Made by a program: the position numbers and the translations under genes
Assembly (NCBI RefSeq): GCF_037027445.1
Contig: NZ_JBANDL010000002.1
Span: forward strand, 1,054,001 to 1,118,000
Direction of reading: 5' to 3'
Origin: Lysobacter firmicutimachus
GTDB taxonomy: Bacteria > Pseudomonadota > Gammaproteobacteria > Xanthomonadales > Xanthomonadaceae
DNA length: 64,000 nucleotides
Notes under the pieces: generated by a model
Database searches by the model: none
What the model saw: the letters and a program-made list of their open reading frames with translations, nothing else
Told to the model about the DNA's origin: nothing
Shown here: positions 7,055-15,401 of the stretch, in pieces
How positions within the stretch are numbered: the stretch's first letter is position 1
Layout: every line of letters begins with the position of its first letter

Positions 7055-7396
7055 ATGACCGCCCGCTTCGCCCGACTGCCCAGCCCGCCGTACTACGCGG
7101 TGATCTTCAGCTCGCAGCGCAACGGCGAGGACGACCCCGGCTACGGCCAGGCCGCGCAGCGCATGGTCGAGCTGGCCGCGCAGCAGCCGGGTTTCCTCGG
7201 CGTCGAATCGGTCCGCGGCGACGACGGCTTCGGCATCACCGTAAGCTATTGGGCCGACGAGGCGGCCATCGCGGCCTGGAAGCGCCAGGCCGAGCACGCC
7301 GCCACCCGCGCCTACGGGCGCGAACATTGGTACGACCATTTCGAACTGCGCGTGGCCAAGGTCGAACGCGCGTATGGGAGCAAGAGCAGGGCATGA
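7055..7396 (+). CDS. Antibiotic biosynthesis monooxygenase (ABM) domain protein
   Basis: This 113-residue protein has the dimeric alpha-beta ABM fold, recognised by the pattern YYAVIFSS...[16 protein letters not shown]...[19 protein letters not shown]...[20 protein letters not shown]. Members include quinone monooxygenases, haem-degrading enzymes and many uncharacterised stress proteins. GGGAG lies five bases before the ATG. Its stop overlaps the trpC ATG (ATGA), so the two are translationally coupled. No catalytic assignment is possible. Its place between trpD and trpC suggests a role linked to aromatic or indole-type intermediates, but that is inference only. Confidence 0.85.
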   Translation: MTARFARLPSPPYYAVIFSSQRNGEDDPGYGQAAQRMVELAAQQPGFLGVESVRGDDGFGITVSYWADEAAIAAWKRQAEHAATRAYGREHWYDHFELRVAKVERAYGSKSRA

Positions 7397-8187
7397 GCGA
7401 CATCCTCAACACCATCCTGGCGCGCAAGCGCGAAGAGATCGAACAGCGCAGCCGGGTGCGTCCGCTGGTCGACGTGCGCGCGCGTGCGCAGGCGATGCAG
7501 CTGCCGACGCGCGGTTTCGTCGATGCGATCAAGCGCAAGCACGCCGCCGGCGAGGCGGCGGTGATCGCCGAGGTCAAGAAGGCCAGCCCGTCCAAGGGCC
7601 TGATCCGGCCCGACTTCAAGCCGGCCGAGATCGCGCGCAGCTACGAAGCCGGCGGCGCGGCCTGCCTGTCGGTGCTGACCGACGTCGATTTCTTCCAGGG
7701 CAGCAACGCCTATCTCGGCGAAGCCCGCGAGGCCTGCGCGCTGCCGGTGCTGCGCAAGGATTTCACCGTCGATCCGTACCAGATCTACGAGGCGCGCCTG
7801 ATCGGCGCCGACGCGATCCTGCTGATCGTCGCCGCGCTCGAAGACGGGCCGATGATCGAGATGGCCGGCCTGGCGATGGAGCTGGGCATGGACGTGCTGG
7901 TGGAAGTGCACGACATCGACGAGCTCGAACGCGCGCTGCAGACCGACTGCGAGCTGATTGGGGTCAACAACCGCAACCTGCGCACCTTCCAGGTCTCGCT
8001 CGACACCAGCCTGGAACTGCGCAGCGCGGTGCCGCCGGACCGCACCCTGGTCACCGAAAGCGGCATCGCCACCCCGGCCGACGTCGCGCGCATGCGCGCG
8101 GCCGGCATCGAGACCTTCCTGGTCGGCGAAAGCTTCATGCGCGAACGCGACCCGGGCGCGGCGCTGCAGCGGCTGTTCGCGGCGTGA
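7393..8187 (+). CDS. trpC: Indole-3-glycerol phosphate synthase (TrpC)
   Basis: This 264-residue TIM-barrel enzyme closes the indole ring from CdRP. Motifs visible include [13 protein letters not shown] (catalytic Lys), [33 protein letters not shown] and VTESGI. It is a stand-alone TrpC, not fused to TrpF. It overlaps the ABM gene upstream by four bases and the HAD gene downstream by four bases (GTGA), so the three are one translational unit. trpF, trpB and trpA are not in the window. Confidence 0.97.
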   Translation: MSDILNTILARKREEIEQRSRVRPLVDVRARAQAMQLPTRGFVDAIKRKHAAGEAAVIAEVKKASPSKGLIRPDFKPAEIARSYEAGGAACLSVLTDVDFFQGSNAYLGEAREACALPVLRKDFTVDPYQIYEARLIGADAILLIVAALEDGPMIEMAGLAMELGMDVLVEVHDIDELERALQTDCELIGVNNRNLRTFQVSLDTSLELRSAVPPDRTLVTESGIATPADVARMRAAGIETFLVGESFMRERDPGAALQRLFAA

Positions 8188-8930
8188 GCGCGGTCCGGCC
8201 CGCGCACTTCCCGCCGGTGCGCGAGGGCGCGCCGCTGGTGGTGTTCGATTTCGATCACACGCTGTACGACGGCGATTCCGGCAGTCATCTGTTCGCCTGG
8301 CTGATCAAGCGCTCGTGGTGGCGGATGGCGCTGGCGCTGCTGATCGCACCGGTGGCCGGGCCGATGGTGGCCTGGCTGCCGACCCGCCGGCGCGGCATTT
8401 CCGCCTTCGTCTGGATCGGCACGGTCGGCCTGAGCCGGGCGCGCGGCCTGGACGCGATGATCGACCGCTACGTGGCCCTGCACACCGCGCAGATCCGCGC
8501 CCGCCTGCTGCCGATCGCCCTGGACGTGCTGCATCGCCACCGCGTGCAGGGCGACCGGGTGGTGGTCGCGACCGGCGCGCCGCCGGAACTGGCGCGGGCG
8601 ATCCTGGCCTTCGTCGCCCACGAGGACGTGCCGGTGGTCGGCACCCTGGTCGGCCCGCGCCTGGGCGCGCTGGCCGCGCGTCGCCACTGCCATTCGGACA
8701 TGAAGATGACCATGCTGCGCGAGGTCGGTTTCGACGCGCCGGTGGAGATCGCCTACTCCGACAGCAGCGCCGACCTGCCGCTGTTGAAAGCGGCGCGCGC
8801 GCCGGTGGTGGTCAACCCCAAGGCCGGGCGGGTGGACATGTTCCGCCGGGTGCTGCCGCCGGGCACGCCGATCCTCAACTGGGGCTGCCCCGGCCGGGCC
8901 GGCGACCCGGTGGCCCCGGCCGAGCTCTGA
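8184..8930 (+). CDS. HAD-IB family phosphatase, PgpC/YfhB-like
   Basis: This 248-residue HAD-superfamily subfamily IB hydrolase has motif [14 protein letters not shown] with the nucleophile and acid Asp pair, motif II in [11 protein letters not shown], and motif III/IV with Lys and [12 protein letters not shown] hydrophobic stretch (about 45-65, [20 protein letters not shown]) could be a membrane anchor, as in phosphatidylglycerophosphatase C (YfhB/PgpC). It starts at a GTG overlapping the trpC stop. The enzyme could instead be a phosphoserine-type phosphatase; the membrane stretch favours a lipid phosphate substrate. It is translationally coupled to trpC although no metabolic link is evident. 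Confidence 0.85.
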   Translation: MSAVRPAHFPPVREGAPLVVFDFDHTLYDGDSGSHLFAWLIKRSWWRMALALLIAPVAGPMVAWLPTRRRGISAFVWIGTVGLSRARGLDAMIDRYVALHTAQIRARLLPIALDVLHRHRVQGDRVVVATGAPPELARAILAFVAHEDVPVVGTLVGPRLGALAARRHCHSDMKMTMLREVGFDAPVEIAYSDSSADLPLLKAARAPVVVNPKAGRVDMFRRVLPPGTPILNWGCPGRAGDPVAPAEL

Positions 8931-9089
8931 GGCCGGCGGGGGGCGCCGGCGCCGGCGTGGCCCGGTGGAGGCCGGCATCGGCCCGACACGAAAGCGGTGA
9001 TCCGCCCTGCGCGGCGGCTTCCCGGGGATTGGCCGGATCGGCCGATCCGCCGATTCGAGGCCGCTGCGGCGGCGCTTCGATAGACAGGG

Positions 9090-9551
9090 TCAATCGCCGA
9101 GGGTCTTGACGAACTTCACCGAGCCGTCGGCATAGCCGCAGCGGCGGTAGAACTCGTGGGCCTCGAGGCGGGCGCTGTTGCTGGTGACTTCGATCCGGCT
9201 GACCCCGTCGCGGCGGGCGCGGCGCTCGACCTCGCGCAGCAGCAGGCGGCCGATGCCCTGGCGATAGCAGGAGCGGGCGACCACCAGGGCGGTGATCCGG
9301 GTCAGGTCTGCGCCATGGGTCAGCGAATAGCGGGTATGGCTGGCGACCAGGCCGCAGGCGTGGCCGTCGAGTTCGGCCAGCAGCAGGTAGTGGCGCGGGT
9401 CGTCGCGGAGCACGGCGATGCGCTCGGCGGCCTCATCGCGGGTGCAGGGGTAGCCGAGCTGGCTCAGCAGCTCGGCCACGTCGCTGGCGTCGCCCAGTTC
9501 CGCGAGCCGCACCCGGGGTGCGGTCTCGGCGGACGGTGCGACTCGTCCCAT
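9090..9551 (-). CDS. GNAT-family N-acetyltransferase
   Basis: This 153-residue acetyl-CoA-dependent acetyltransferase has the motif A loop RQGIGRLLLREVE (acetyl-CoA pyrophosphate binding, Q/RxxGxG/A type) and a C-terminal EAHEFYRRCGY element. The substrate cannot be inferred. The gene starts six bases after the clp stop, so it is probably in the same leftward transcript and would then share Clp-gene expression. A conserved neighbour of clp may be involved in protein or small-molecule acetylation, but this is speculation. Confidence 0.88.
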   Translation of the reverse strand: MGRVAPSAETAPRVRLAELGDASDVAELLSQLGYPCTRDEAAERIAVLRDDPRHYLLLAELDGHACGLVASHTRYSLTHGADLTRITALVVARSCYRQGIGRLLLREVERRARRDGVSRIEVTSNSARLEAHEFYRRCGYADGSVKFVKTLGD

Positions 9552-9557
9552 CGGGAC

Positions 9558-10247
9558 TTAGCGGGTCCCGTACAGAACGACGGTCTTGCCGCGGGCGTGG
9601 AGCTTGCCGTCGGCCTGCAGCTTCTTCAGCACGCGGCCGGCCATCTCGCGCGAGCAGCCGACCAGGCGCGAAAGCTCCTGGCGGGACACGCGCAGCTGGG
9701 TGCCCTGCGGGTGGCTCATGGCCTCGGGTTCCTTGGCCAGGTCGTGCAGGGCGCGCACGATGCGGTCGGTCACGTCGAGGAAGGCCAGGCGGCCGGCCTT
9801 GCGGCTGGTATCGAGCAGGCGCCGGGAAATCTGCGCGCCGATCGCGTACAGCAGCTTGGGCGCGTCCAACGACAGCCGGGTCAGCAGCAGGTCGTAGAGG
9901 CGCTCGTGGCCGATCTCGGCGAGCTCGCAGGTGCTGCGGGTCCGCAGGATCACCTCGCGGTGGTCGCTCTCGATGAACAGGCCGAGTTCGCCCACGAATT
10001 CGCCCTGGCCGAAATAGCCCAGGACCAGTTCGCGGCCGTCCTCTTCTTCGGTGATGATGCTCACCGAGCCGGAGACGACATAATAGAGGGTGCTGGCCGG
10101 GTCACCGGGGCGGAACACGTCCGTGCGGGACGGGTAGCGGCGGCGATGGCAGTGGGCCAGGAAACGTTCGATCGTTGCGCCGTCAGGCAACAACGGGCTG
10201 TTGGTTCGGCGCAGTGCGGTCAAGGGAGCTACCGGGTTGGCGGACAT
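9558..10247 (-). CDS. clp: CRP-like global regulator Clp
   Basis: This 229-residue CRP/FNR protein has an N-terminal cyclic-nucleotide-binding fold (about 30-140, with RPGDPASTLYYVVSGSVSII and GEFVGELGLF) and a C-terminal winged helix with RVSRQELSRLVGCSREMAGR (about 178-197) as recognition helix. It matches the Xanthomonas Clp pattern throughout. In Xanthomonas, Clp binds c-di-GMP, which releases it from DNA, and the glutamate reported for this at residue 99 corresponds to Glu98 here. In Lysobacter, Clp controls lytic enzymes, HSAF-type antibiotics and pili. It is divergent from speD across a 215-base intergenic region and leads a transcript with the GNAT gene. Confidence 0.96.
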   Translation of the reverse strand: MSANPVAPLTALRRTNSPLLPDGATIERFLAHCHRRRYPSRTDVFRPGDPASTLYYVVSGSVSIITEEEDGRELVLGYFGQGEFVGELGLFIESDHREVILRTRSTCELAEIGHERLYDLLLTRLSLDAPKLLYAIGAQISRRLLDTSRKAGRLAFLDVTDRIVRALHDLAKEPEAMSHPQGTQLRVSRQELSRLVGCSREMAGRVLKKLQADGKLHARGKTVVLYGTR

Positions 10248-10462
10248 TGGGAGTGGGCTTCGTCTGTCGGCCGAGCTTAGGGCGATCCGGCCGCTGGGGC
10301 AAATCCTGCCCCTGAAAATCCCGGTCCGATAGAGAGCGATGATGGAAGCGCAGAAGCGGTCACGCTTTTGTAATCGACAACGCCCAAAAACGCGGTGCGT
10401 TTCCCCCCGGGGCCAATTGCCTCATAATCGCGGCCCTCGCCGTCCGTCCGGATCCTCCTACA

Positions 10463-11257
10463 GTGGTCAAGCCGTTGCCGCGCCTGCGGTTGCAGGGTTT
10501 CAACAACCTCACCAAGGCCCTCTCGTTCAATATCTACGATGTCTGCTTCGCCGCCTCGGAAGACGAGCGCAGGCGCTATATCGAATACATCGACGAGGCG
10601 TACAACGCCGACCGCCTCACCCAGATCCTCACGGATGTGGCGGAAATCATCGGCGCGAACATCCTCAACATCGCCCGCCAGGACTACGACCCGCAGGGCG
10701 CGTCGGTCACCATCCTCATTTCCGAGGAGCCGGTGATCGACAAGAAGGCCGCCGGCAAGGAGATCATCTCCGACGCCGTGGTCGCGCACATGGACAAGTC
10801 GCACATCACCGTGCACACCTATCCGGAAACCCATCCGGACAGCGGCATCGCCACGTTCCGCGCCGATATCGACGTCGCCACCTGCGGCGTGATTTCGCCG
10901 CTGAAGGCGCTGAATTACCTGATCGAAAGCTTCGAGTCCGACATCGTGGTGATGGATTACCGCGTGCGCGGCTTCACCCGCGACATCAAGGGCAAGAAGC
11001 ACTACATCGACCACAAGATCAATTCGATCCAGGATTATCTGGCCAAGAACATCAAGTCGCGCTACGAGATGCTCGACGTGAACGTCTATCAGGAAAACAT
11101 CTTCCACACGAAGATGCACCTGAAGGAATTCGACCTCGACACCTACCTGTTCGAGGAGAAGGCCAAGAACCTGTCGTTCAAGGAGCGGATGAAGATCGAG
11201 GCGCGCCTGCGCCGCGAGATCGAAGAGCTCTACCACGGCCGCAACCTGGCCGATTGA
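10463..11257 (+). CDS. speD: S-adenosylmethionine decarboxylase proenzyme (SpeD)
   Basis: This 264-residue enterobacterial-type AdoMet decarboxylase makes decarboxylated AdoMet, the aminopropyl donor for spermidine. The proenzyme self-cleaves at Ser113 in [11 protein letters not shown] to create the pyruvoyl cofactor, and the rest of the fold ([20 protein letters not shown]) is intact. The length equals the E. coli enzyme. The start is GTG 10463. A -10-like CATAAT lies at 10423-10428, about 35 bases upstream. A perfect 10-pair terminator follows the stop by 24 bases, so it is monocistronic. speE is not in the window. Confidence 0.97.
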   Translation: MVKPLPRLRLQGFNNLTKALSFNIYDVCFAASEDERRRYIEYIDEAYNADRLTQILTDVAEIIGANILNIARQDYDPQGASVTILISEEPVIDKKAAGKEIISDAVVAHMDKSHITVHTYPETHPDSGIATFRADIDVATCGVISPLKALNYLIESFESDIVVMDYRVRGFTRDIKGKKHYIDHKINSIQDYLAKNIKSRYEMLDVNVYQENIFHTKMHLKEFDLDTYLFEEKAKNLSFKERMKIEARLRREIEELYHGRNLAD

Positions 11258-11280
11258 GTCGGTTGCTGCGCCGCAACGCC

Positions 11281-11310
11281 GAAGCCCGCCGCAAGGCGGG
11301 CTTCGCGTTT
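11281..11310 (+). terminator. Terminator after speD
   Basis: GAAGCCCGCC and GGCGGGCTTC form a perfect 10-base stem with a GCAA loop, followed by GCGTTT. Because coq7 ends shortly downstream on the other strand, the hairpin may act in both directions. Confidence 0.75.
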
Positions 11311-11350
11311 GCGGGCGGGCGATCGGAACGAGGCCAGGGTCAAGGCAGGA

Positions 11351-11375
11351 GCAAATCCCCAGTCCCCTGTTTCAA
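11351..11375 (-). repeat. Intergenic TTGAAA...GGGG...TTGC element, copy 2
   Basis: Read on the minus strand, it runs TTGAAAC, AGGGGA, CTGGGGA, TTTGC, which is the order seen at 6981-7012. It lies between speD and coq7 with no ORF. Confidence 0.35.
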
Positions 11376-11428
11376 CGGGGACTTCGGCGAGGCGGAAGGT
11401 CCTGGCCGGCGCTTGCCGCTTCAAGACC

Positions 11429-11456
11429 AATCCCGAATCCCCAATCCCCAATCCCG
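11429..11456. repeat. Four tandem AATCCC[C/G] heptamers
   Basis: AATCCCG, AATCCCC, AATCCCC and AATCCCG follow one another without gaps. The same heptamer family recurs at 60775-60802 (as GATTGGG/GAGTGGG on the + strand) and at 60854-60881. It is a dispersed micro-repeat just beyond the coq7 stop. Confidence 0.85.
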
Positions 11457-11461
11457 GCCGT

Positions 11462-12103
11462 TCAGATCCTGTAAGCGACCGACTTCATCAGCTTCGACGC
11501 CGCCGCCATCAGCGCCGGCACCGGCATCGGCAAGATGCGCGCGCCGGCGGCCTCGGCGTTTTCGGCATGGCGGGCTTCGTCGGCTTTCATCGTGCGCAGG
11601 ATCGCGCGGCTGCGCTGGTCGCCTTCGGGCAGCGACTGCAGGTGCTCGTCGATATGGGCCTCGACCTGGCGCTCGGTTTCGACCACGAAGCCCAGGTTCC
11701 AGCCGTCGCCGCGCAGGCCGGCCAGGGCGCCGATGGCGAAGCTGCCGGCGTACCACAGCGGGTTGAGCAGGCTGGGGCGGCTGTCGAGTTCGCGCAGGCG
11801 GTCGGCGCACCAGGCCAGGTGGTCGGTCTCTTCCTGGGCGGCGTGCAGCAGGTGTTCGCGGGTGGCCTCGTCGCGCGCGACCGCGGCCTGGCCGCAGTAC
11901 AGCGCCTGGGCGCAGACCTCGCCGACGTGGTTGATCCGCATCAGCCCGGCCGAATGGCGGCGCTCGTCGGGCTCCAGCACCAGCTCGGCGGTGCTGCCGG
12001 CCGGGTTGGGGCGCTCGGCCGCGGGCGCGCCGAACACGGTGTCGAGGGCGCGCTGCGCTTCGGCCAGCGTGCGGTCCAGGGGGGTGAGGCGGCGGGTCGT
12101 CAT
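11462..12103 (-). CDS. coq7: 2-polyprenyl-3-methyl-6-methoxy-1,4-benzoquinone monooxygenase (Coq7)
   Basis: This 213-residue di-iron hydroxylase performs the C6-type hydroxylation late in ubiquinone synthesis at the membrane surface. The iron ligands lie in repeated ExxH-type motifs: [37 protein letters not shown] and [10 protein letters not shown]. It belongs to the Coq7/UbiF-replacement type found in xanthomonads and pseudomonads. It is transcribed leftward, with its 3' end beside a heptamer repeat and the speD terminator. 192 bases with no visible gene separate it from the Fe-S protein gene upstream on the same strand. Confidence 0.96.
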   Translation of the reverse strand: MTTRRLTPLDRTLAEAQRALDTVFGAPAAERPNPAGSTAELVLEPDERRHSAGLMRINHVGEVCAQALYCGQAAVARDEATREHLLHAAQEETDHLAWCADRLRELDSRPSLLNPLWYAGSFAIGALAGLRGDGWNLGFVVETERQVEAHIDEHLQSLPEGDQRSRAILRTMKADEARHAENAEAAGARILPMPVPALMAAASKLMKSVAYRI

Positions 12104-12295
12104 GAACGCGATTCTACGGCGCGCGCGTCAGGGTTGCGGGCCCGGAGGCGGGTGGACAAATCGTCCGGGACGGGGGCGGCCCGGCCGTCGCTGGGGCGAA
12201 AGCCGATGCTCGGGGCGTTGCCTCGGTGCGGCCCGGGTTCCCGCCTGCGCAGGACGGTCGGCAAGCGGATCGAGCCGGGGTGGGGCAGGCGGCGA

Positions 12296-13450
12296 TTACG
12301 CCGCTTGCTCCGCGTCCAGGCATTGCGCCAGAAACTCCAGCGGATGCAGCACGGGCAGACCGGTGCCGCCGGCCAGATGCAGGCGGCAGCCGATGTTGGC
12401 GCTGAGCAATACCGTCGCGCCGCTGCGCGCGAACTGCTCCAGCAGCGGTGCGCGGAAATCGGCGGCGCGCGCCGGATCGGTCAGCATCTGGCTGCCGGAC
12501 GCGCCGCAGCAGCCGTAGCCGGCGTCGAGTTCGACCACCTGCAAGTGCGGCACCCGCGCCAGCAGGCGGCGCAGGGCCGGCGCGGAGCGCGACAGGTTGC
12601 GTTGGCTGCAGGGCAGGTGCAGGGCCACGCGCTGCGCGGCCGGGCGGAAGCGCAGGCGTTCGCCGTGTTCGGCGAGGAAATCGATCGCGTCGCGGGCGCC
12701 GCCCAGCGATCGCGCCAGCGACTCGTGGCAGCCGCTGGCCAGGGTCAGCACGGTCCGGTGGCCGGAGAAGGCGCGGCGGTTGGCGTCGGCCAGCGCCTCC
12801 GCGCCGGCGGGGTCGCCGGCATGGGCGTGCAGGGCGCCGCAGCAGCCCTGGCCGGCGGGTGCGTCCAGGGCGATGCCGACGGCGGCCGCCAGGCGAGCCA
12901 GCGCCGTACGCAGCGGCCGTTCGTAGGCGCCGGCGACGCAGCCCACGAATACGGCGGCGCGGGCCTGTGGCGTCGGCGCAGACGGGCTGGCGGCGGTCCG
13001 CGGCGGCGCCGGCGGCCGCGGCAGCGGGCGCCAGGCCGCCGGCAGGGCCGGGTGGGCGAGCCGGTACAGGCTCAGCGCGGCGCCGAGCAGGCGCGGCCGT
13101 GCCGTGAGGGCCTCGATCAGGCGCTGTCGCCACGGCGGCGGCCGGCGCTCGCGCTGACGGCTGCGCGCGGCGACCAGCAGGCTGCCGTACTCGACCCCGG
13201 CCGGGCACACCGCCTCGCAGCTGCGGCAGCCCAGGCAGTGGTCCAGGTGGGTGTCGGCGACCACGGTCGCCGGCACGGTGCCCAGGGCCAGGGCCCGCGC
13301 CAGCGCGATCCGGCCGCGAGGGGACTCGGCTTCGAGCCGGTCGCGGCCGTAGGTGGGGCAGGCCGGCAGGCACAGCCCGCACTGCACGCAGCGGTCGGCC
13401 AGGGCGACCAGCGGCAACGGGTCCGGGGTCGGCGGGCGGGCGGCGGGCAT
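12296..13450 (-). CDS. GlcF-like (Fe-S)-binding CCG-domain oxidoreductase subunit
   Basis: This 384-residue protein has two ferredoxin-type 4Fe-4S motifs near the N-terminus (CVQCGLCLPACPTYG at about 21-35 and CLGCRSCEAVCPAG at about 72-85) and two CCG domains (GCCGALHAH and GCCGASGSQ) that bind further clusters. This layout is that of glycolate oxidase subunit GlcF and related LldE/HdrD electron carriers. The FAD subunit (GlcD) that would be its partner is not in the window, so the substrate is uncertain. It diverges from rplM, whose promoter lies within 31 bases of its start codon. Confidence 0.88.
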   Translation of the reverse strand: MPAARPPTPDPLPLVALADRCVQCGLCLPACPTYGRDRLEAESPRGRIALARALALGTVPATVVADTHLDHCLGCRSCEAVCPAGVEYGSLLVAARSRQRERRPPPWRQRLIEALTARPRLLGAALSLYRLAHPALPAAWRPLPRPPAPPRTAASPSAPTPQARAAVFVGCVAGAYERPLRTALARLAAAVGIALDAPAGQGCCGALHAHAGDPAGAEALADANRRAFSGHRTVLTLASGCHESLARSLGGARDAIDFLAEHGERLRFRPAAQRVALHLPCSQRNLSRSAPALRRLLARVPHLQVVELDAGYGCCGASGSQMLTDPARAADFRAPLLEQFARSGATVLLSANIGCRLHLAGGTGLPVLHPLEFLAQCLDAEQAA

Positions 13451-13480
13451 CGGCGCATGCTAGCACCGGGCCGGGTCGAC

Positions 13481-13509
13481 TTGCGGCGGCGGGGCGGGAC
13501 CGCTATGAT
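13481..13509 (+). promoter_or_regulatory. Promoter of rplM-rpsI
   Basis: TTGCGG (13481-13486) and TATGAT (13504-13509) are spaced by 17 bases, a good sigma-70 match. It leaves a leader of about 100 bases before the rplM ATG, long enough for ribosomal-protein feedback control, though I cannot identify a specific L13 or S9 binding structure in it. Confidence 0.7.
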
Positions 13510-13619
13510 CTCGCCTCTTTCGCTCCACCTTTCCAAACGCGAGGCGAAGTTCCGCCCGCCCAGGCCACGCGGCCGGCGTCCGGAATCAGCCCGACCAGTC
13601 ACCCATAGCAGAATCCTCA

Positions 13620-14048
13620 ATGAAGACCTTTACCGCCAAGAACGAGACCGTCCAGCGCGACTGGTACGTCGTCGACGCGTCGGGCAAGACGCTCGGCCGC
13701 TTGTGCTCCGAACTCGCGCGCCGCCTGCGCGGCAAGCACAAGCCTGTCTACACCCCGCACGTGGATACCGGCGATTACCTGGTGGTGATCAACGCCGAGA
13801 AGATCGCGGTCACCGGCAACAAGCTGCAGGACAAGATGTACCACCGTTTCACCGGTTACATCGGCAACCTGAAGAGCGAGACCCTGGGCCAGGCGCTGGA
13901 GCGCCACCCGGAGCGCGTGATCGAGATCGGCGTGAAGGGCATGCTGCCGAAGAACCCGCTGGGCCGCGCCATGTACCGCAAGCTCAAGGTCTACAAGGGC
14001 TCCGAGCATCCGCATGCCGCCCAGCAGCCGCAGCCGTTGGACATCTAA
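13620..14048 (+). CDS. rplM: 50S ribosomal protein L13
   Basis: This 142-residue ribosomal protein makes an early-assembling contact with 23S rRNA. It shows the family pattern from [20 protein letters not shown] through [18 protein letters not shown] to [20 protein letters not shown]. The length is normal. It is the first gene of the universal rplM-rpsI operon, with rpsI 15 bases downstream. Confidence 0.99.
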   Translation: MKTFTAKNETVQRDWYVVDASGKTLGRLCSELARRLRGKHKPVYTPHVDTGDYLVVINAEKIAVTGNKLQDKMYHRFTGYIGNLKSETLGQALERHPERVIEIGVKGMLPKNPLGRAMYRKLKVYKGSEHPHAAQQPQPLDI

Positions 14049-14063
14049 GGTAAAGATACGAAC

Positions 14064-14456
14064 ATGGCTATCCAGCAGAACTACGGCACCGGCCGCCGCA
14101 AGTCCTCCACCGCTCGCGTGTTCCTGCGCAAGGGCGAGGGCAAGATCACCATCAACCAGCGTTCGATCGAAGAGTTCTTCGGCCGCGAGACCGCGCGCAT
14201 GATCGTGCGCCAGCCGCTCGAGCTGACCCAGTCGACCGACAAGTTCGACGTTACCGTCACCGTCGCCGGCGGCGGCATCACCGGCCAGGCCGGTGCGATC
14301 CGCCTGGGCATCGCCCGCGCGCTGGTCGAGTACGACGAAACCCTGAAGTCCGAGCTGCGCAAGGCCGGCTTCATGACCCGCGACGCCCGCGAAGTCGAGC
14401 GTAAGAAGGTCGGTCTGCACAAGGCGCGTCGCGCCACCCAGTTCTCGAAGCGCTAA
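14064..14456 (+). CDS. rpsI: 30S ribosomal protein S9
   Basis: This 130-residue ribosomal protein has a C-terminal tail, [11 protein letters not shown], that reaches the P-site tRNA anticodon. [13 protein letters not shown] and [19 protein letters not shown] are the family blocks. The length is usual. It is co-transcribed with rplM and followed by a hairpin overlapping the tRNA-Gln promoter. Confidence 0.99.
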   Translation: MAIQQNYGTGRRKSSTARVFLRKGEGKITINQRSIEEFFGRETARMIVRQPLELTQSTDKFDVTVTVAGGGITGQAGAIRLGIARALVEYDETLKSELRKAGFMTRDAREVERKKVGLHKARRATQFSKR

Positions 14457-14473
14457 TCTTCGATTACTGCACG

Positions 14474-14512
14474 TTCCGCGGCTTCGAATTGTTTTTGCAG
14501 CCGCGGAATTTT
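14474..14512 (+). terminator. Terminator-like hairpin after rpsI
   Basis: TTCCGCGGCT (14474-14483) and AGCCGCGGAA (14499-14508) form a perfect 10-base stem with a 15-base loop, followed by TTTT. The loop contains most of the tRNA-Gln -35 region, so terminator and promoter overlap. The long loop makes it a weaker terminator candidate. Confidence 0.5.
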
Positions 14513-14522
14513 GCGCTAGAAT
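14494..14522 (+). promoter_or_regulatory. Promoter of tRNA-Gln
   Basis: TTTGCA (14494-14499) and TAGAAT (14517-14522) are 17 bases apart, and the tRNA begins nine bases after the -10 box. Confidence 0.65.
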
Positions 14523-14530
14523 CTGTTCCA

Positions 14531-14606
14531 TAGCCCCGTCGCCAAGCGGTAAGGCATCTGACTCTGACTCAGACATTCGGTGGTTCGAATCCATCCGGGG
14601 CTGCCA
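14531..14606 (+). tRNA. tRNA-Gln (anticodon CTG)
   Basis: The acceptor stem TAGCCCC/GGGGCTG (with the weak first pair usual in tRNA-Gln), D arm GCCAAGCGGTAAGGC, anticodon stem TCTGA/TCAGA with loop CTCTGAC (anticodon CTG), and T arm with GGTTCGAATCC form a complete cloverleaf. CCA is encoded (14604-14606). A strong terminator follows. Confidence 0.95.
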
Positions 14607-14643
14607 AACAAGATCGCTGAGGACCGCCAGGTCCAGGCGCAAC

Positions 14644-14671
14644 AAAAAACCCGCCTTTCGGCGGGTTTTTT
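14644..14671. terminator. Bidirectional terminator after tRNA-Gln
   Basis: AAAAAACCCGCC and GGCGGGTTTTTT form a 12-base stem with a TTTC loop and T runs on both strands. It serves the tRNA on the + strand and the GNAT gene on the minus strand. Confidence 0.92.
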
Positions 14672-14705
14672 GTTTTTCGTCCGCGCAAACCGCCCTGCGG
14701 CCGAT

Positions 14706-15185
14706 TCAGCCCAGCGGCCGGATCAGGCTGATCTCGTCGCGAAGCGGGATGCCGTGCCGGCCGAGCAAGGGGATCGCGGGGTCGGCTTCGCGCTCCAGGT
14801 CGATCGCGCCCGCGACGAGGCGATGCAGGCGGAAGCCGCGCCGCTGATAGAAGCGCAGGGCGTCCAGGTTGTCGTTGGTGGTTCGGGTCAGCAGTGCGCG
14901 CAGGCCGAGCGCGCAGGCTCGCCGGGCGGCGAGTTCGACCAGCGCGGTGCCCAGGCCGGCCCGCGGCCGCACGGCGTCGAGAGTGACGATTTCGCTGTGC
15001 CCGGCTTCGTCGAGCAGGGTCGCCAGCGCGGCGATGCCGCCTTCGTCGTGGCCGATGAAGCCGGGCAGGGCCGCGGCGTCGATGGCGCGGCCGTCGAGCA
15101 CGATCGTGGCGTTGCCCCAGCGCGCCACGAGGAAGCGACGGACGGCGTCGCGGTCGGCGGGGGCCAGCGGGCGCAGCGGAATCAT
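14706..15185 (-). CDS. GNAT-family N-acetyltransferase
   Basis: This 159-residue acetyltransferase has the acetyl-CoA loop RPRAGLGTALVELAARRA and a C-terminal NDNLDALRFYQRRGF motif, the typical GNAT beta5-alpha4 end. Similar proteins are annotated as acyltransferases of unknown substrate. The start ATG (15183-15185 on the minus strand) is chosen because the fold begins at MIPLRPL; much longer upstream extensions run antisense through the sigma-factor gene and are not real. It diverges from the ECF sigma gene. Confidence 0.88.
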   Translation of the reverse strand: MIPLRPLAPADRDAVRRFLVARWGNATIVLDGRAIDAAALPGFIGHDEGGIAALATLLDEAGHSEIVTLDAVRPRAGLGTALVELAARRACALGLRALLTRTTNDNLDALRFYQRRGFRLHRLVAGAIDLEREADPAIPLLGRHGIPLRDEISLIRPLG

Positions 15186-15401
15186 GGGCGGCTCGTCGGT
15201 CGGTTCATGCGGTCGATCCGCGCGTTCGAATCGGCCGCGGAGGCAAGCCCGAGACTGTACTCGTCGCGGCGTCGCCGGGCGACGCGCGATCCGGCGGTTG
15301 GCGCACGCCGCCGCGCATCGCCGCATGCGAAATCGTGGCGGCCGTCGCGTCGGATTGCGCGCGACTGCGCGATGCTCGGCGCGCGCCCGACGTGGGCGCG
15401 C

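Noticed and set aside
8184..8930. Phosphoserine phosphatase (SerB) for the HAD gene
   Set aside because: Subfamily IB is shared, but the hydrophobic membrane segment and YfhB/PgpC-like pattern fit better; it is called PgpC-like with caution.
9156..10280. Plus-strand ORF opposite clp and the GNAT gene
   Set aside because: Gln/Ala/Gly-rich antisense shadow of two well-conserved genes.
11309..14053. Plus-strand ORF opposite coq7 and the GlcF-like gene, running into rplM
   Set aside because: Low-complexity antisense translation; coq7, the Fe-S protein and rplM account for the region.
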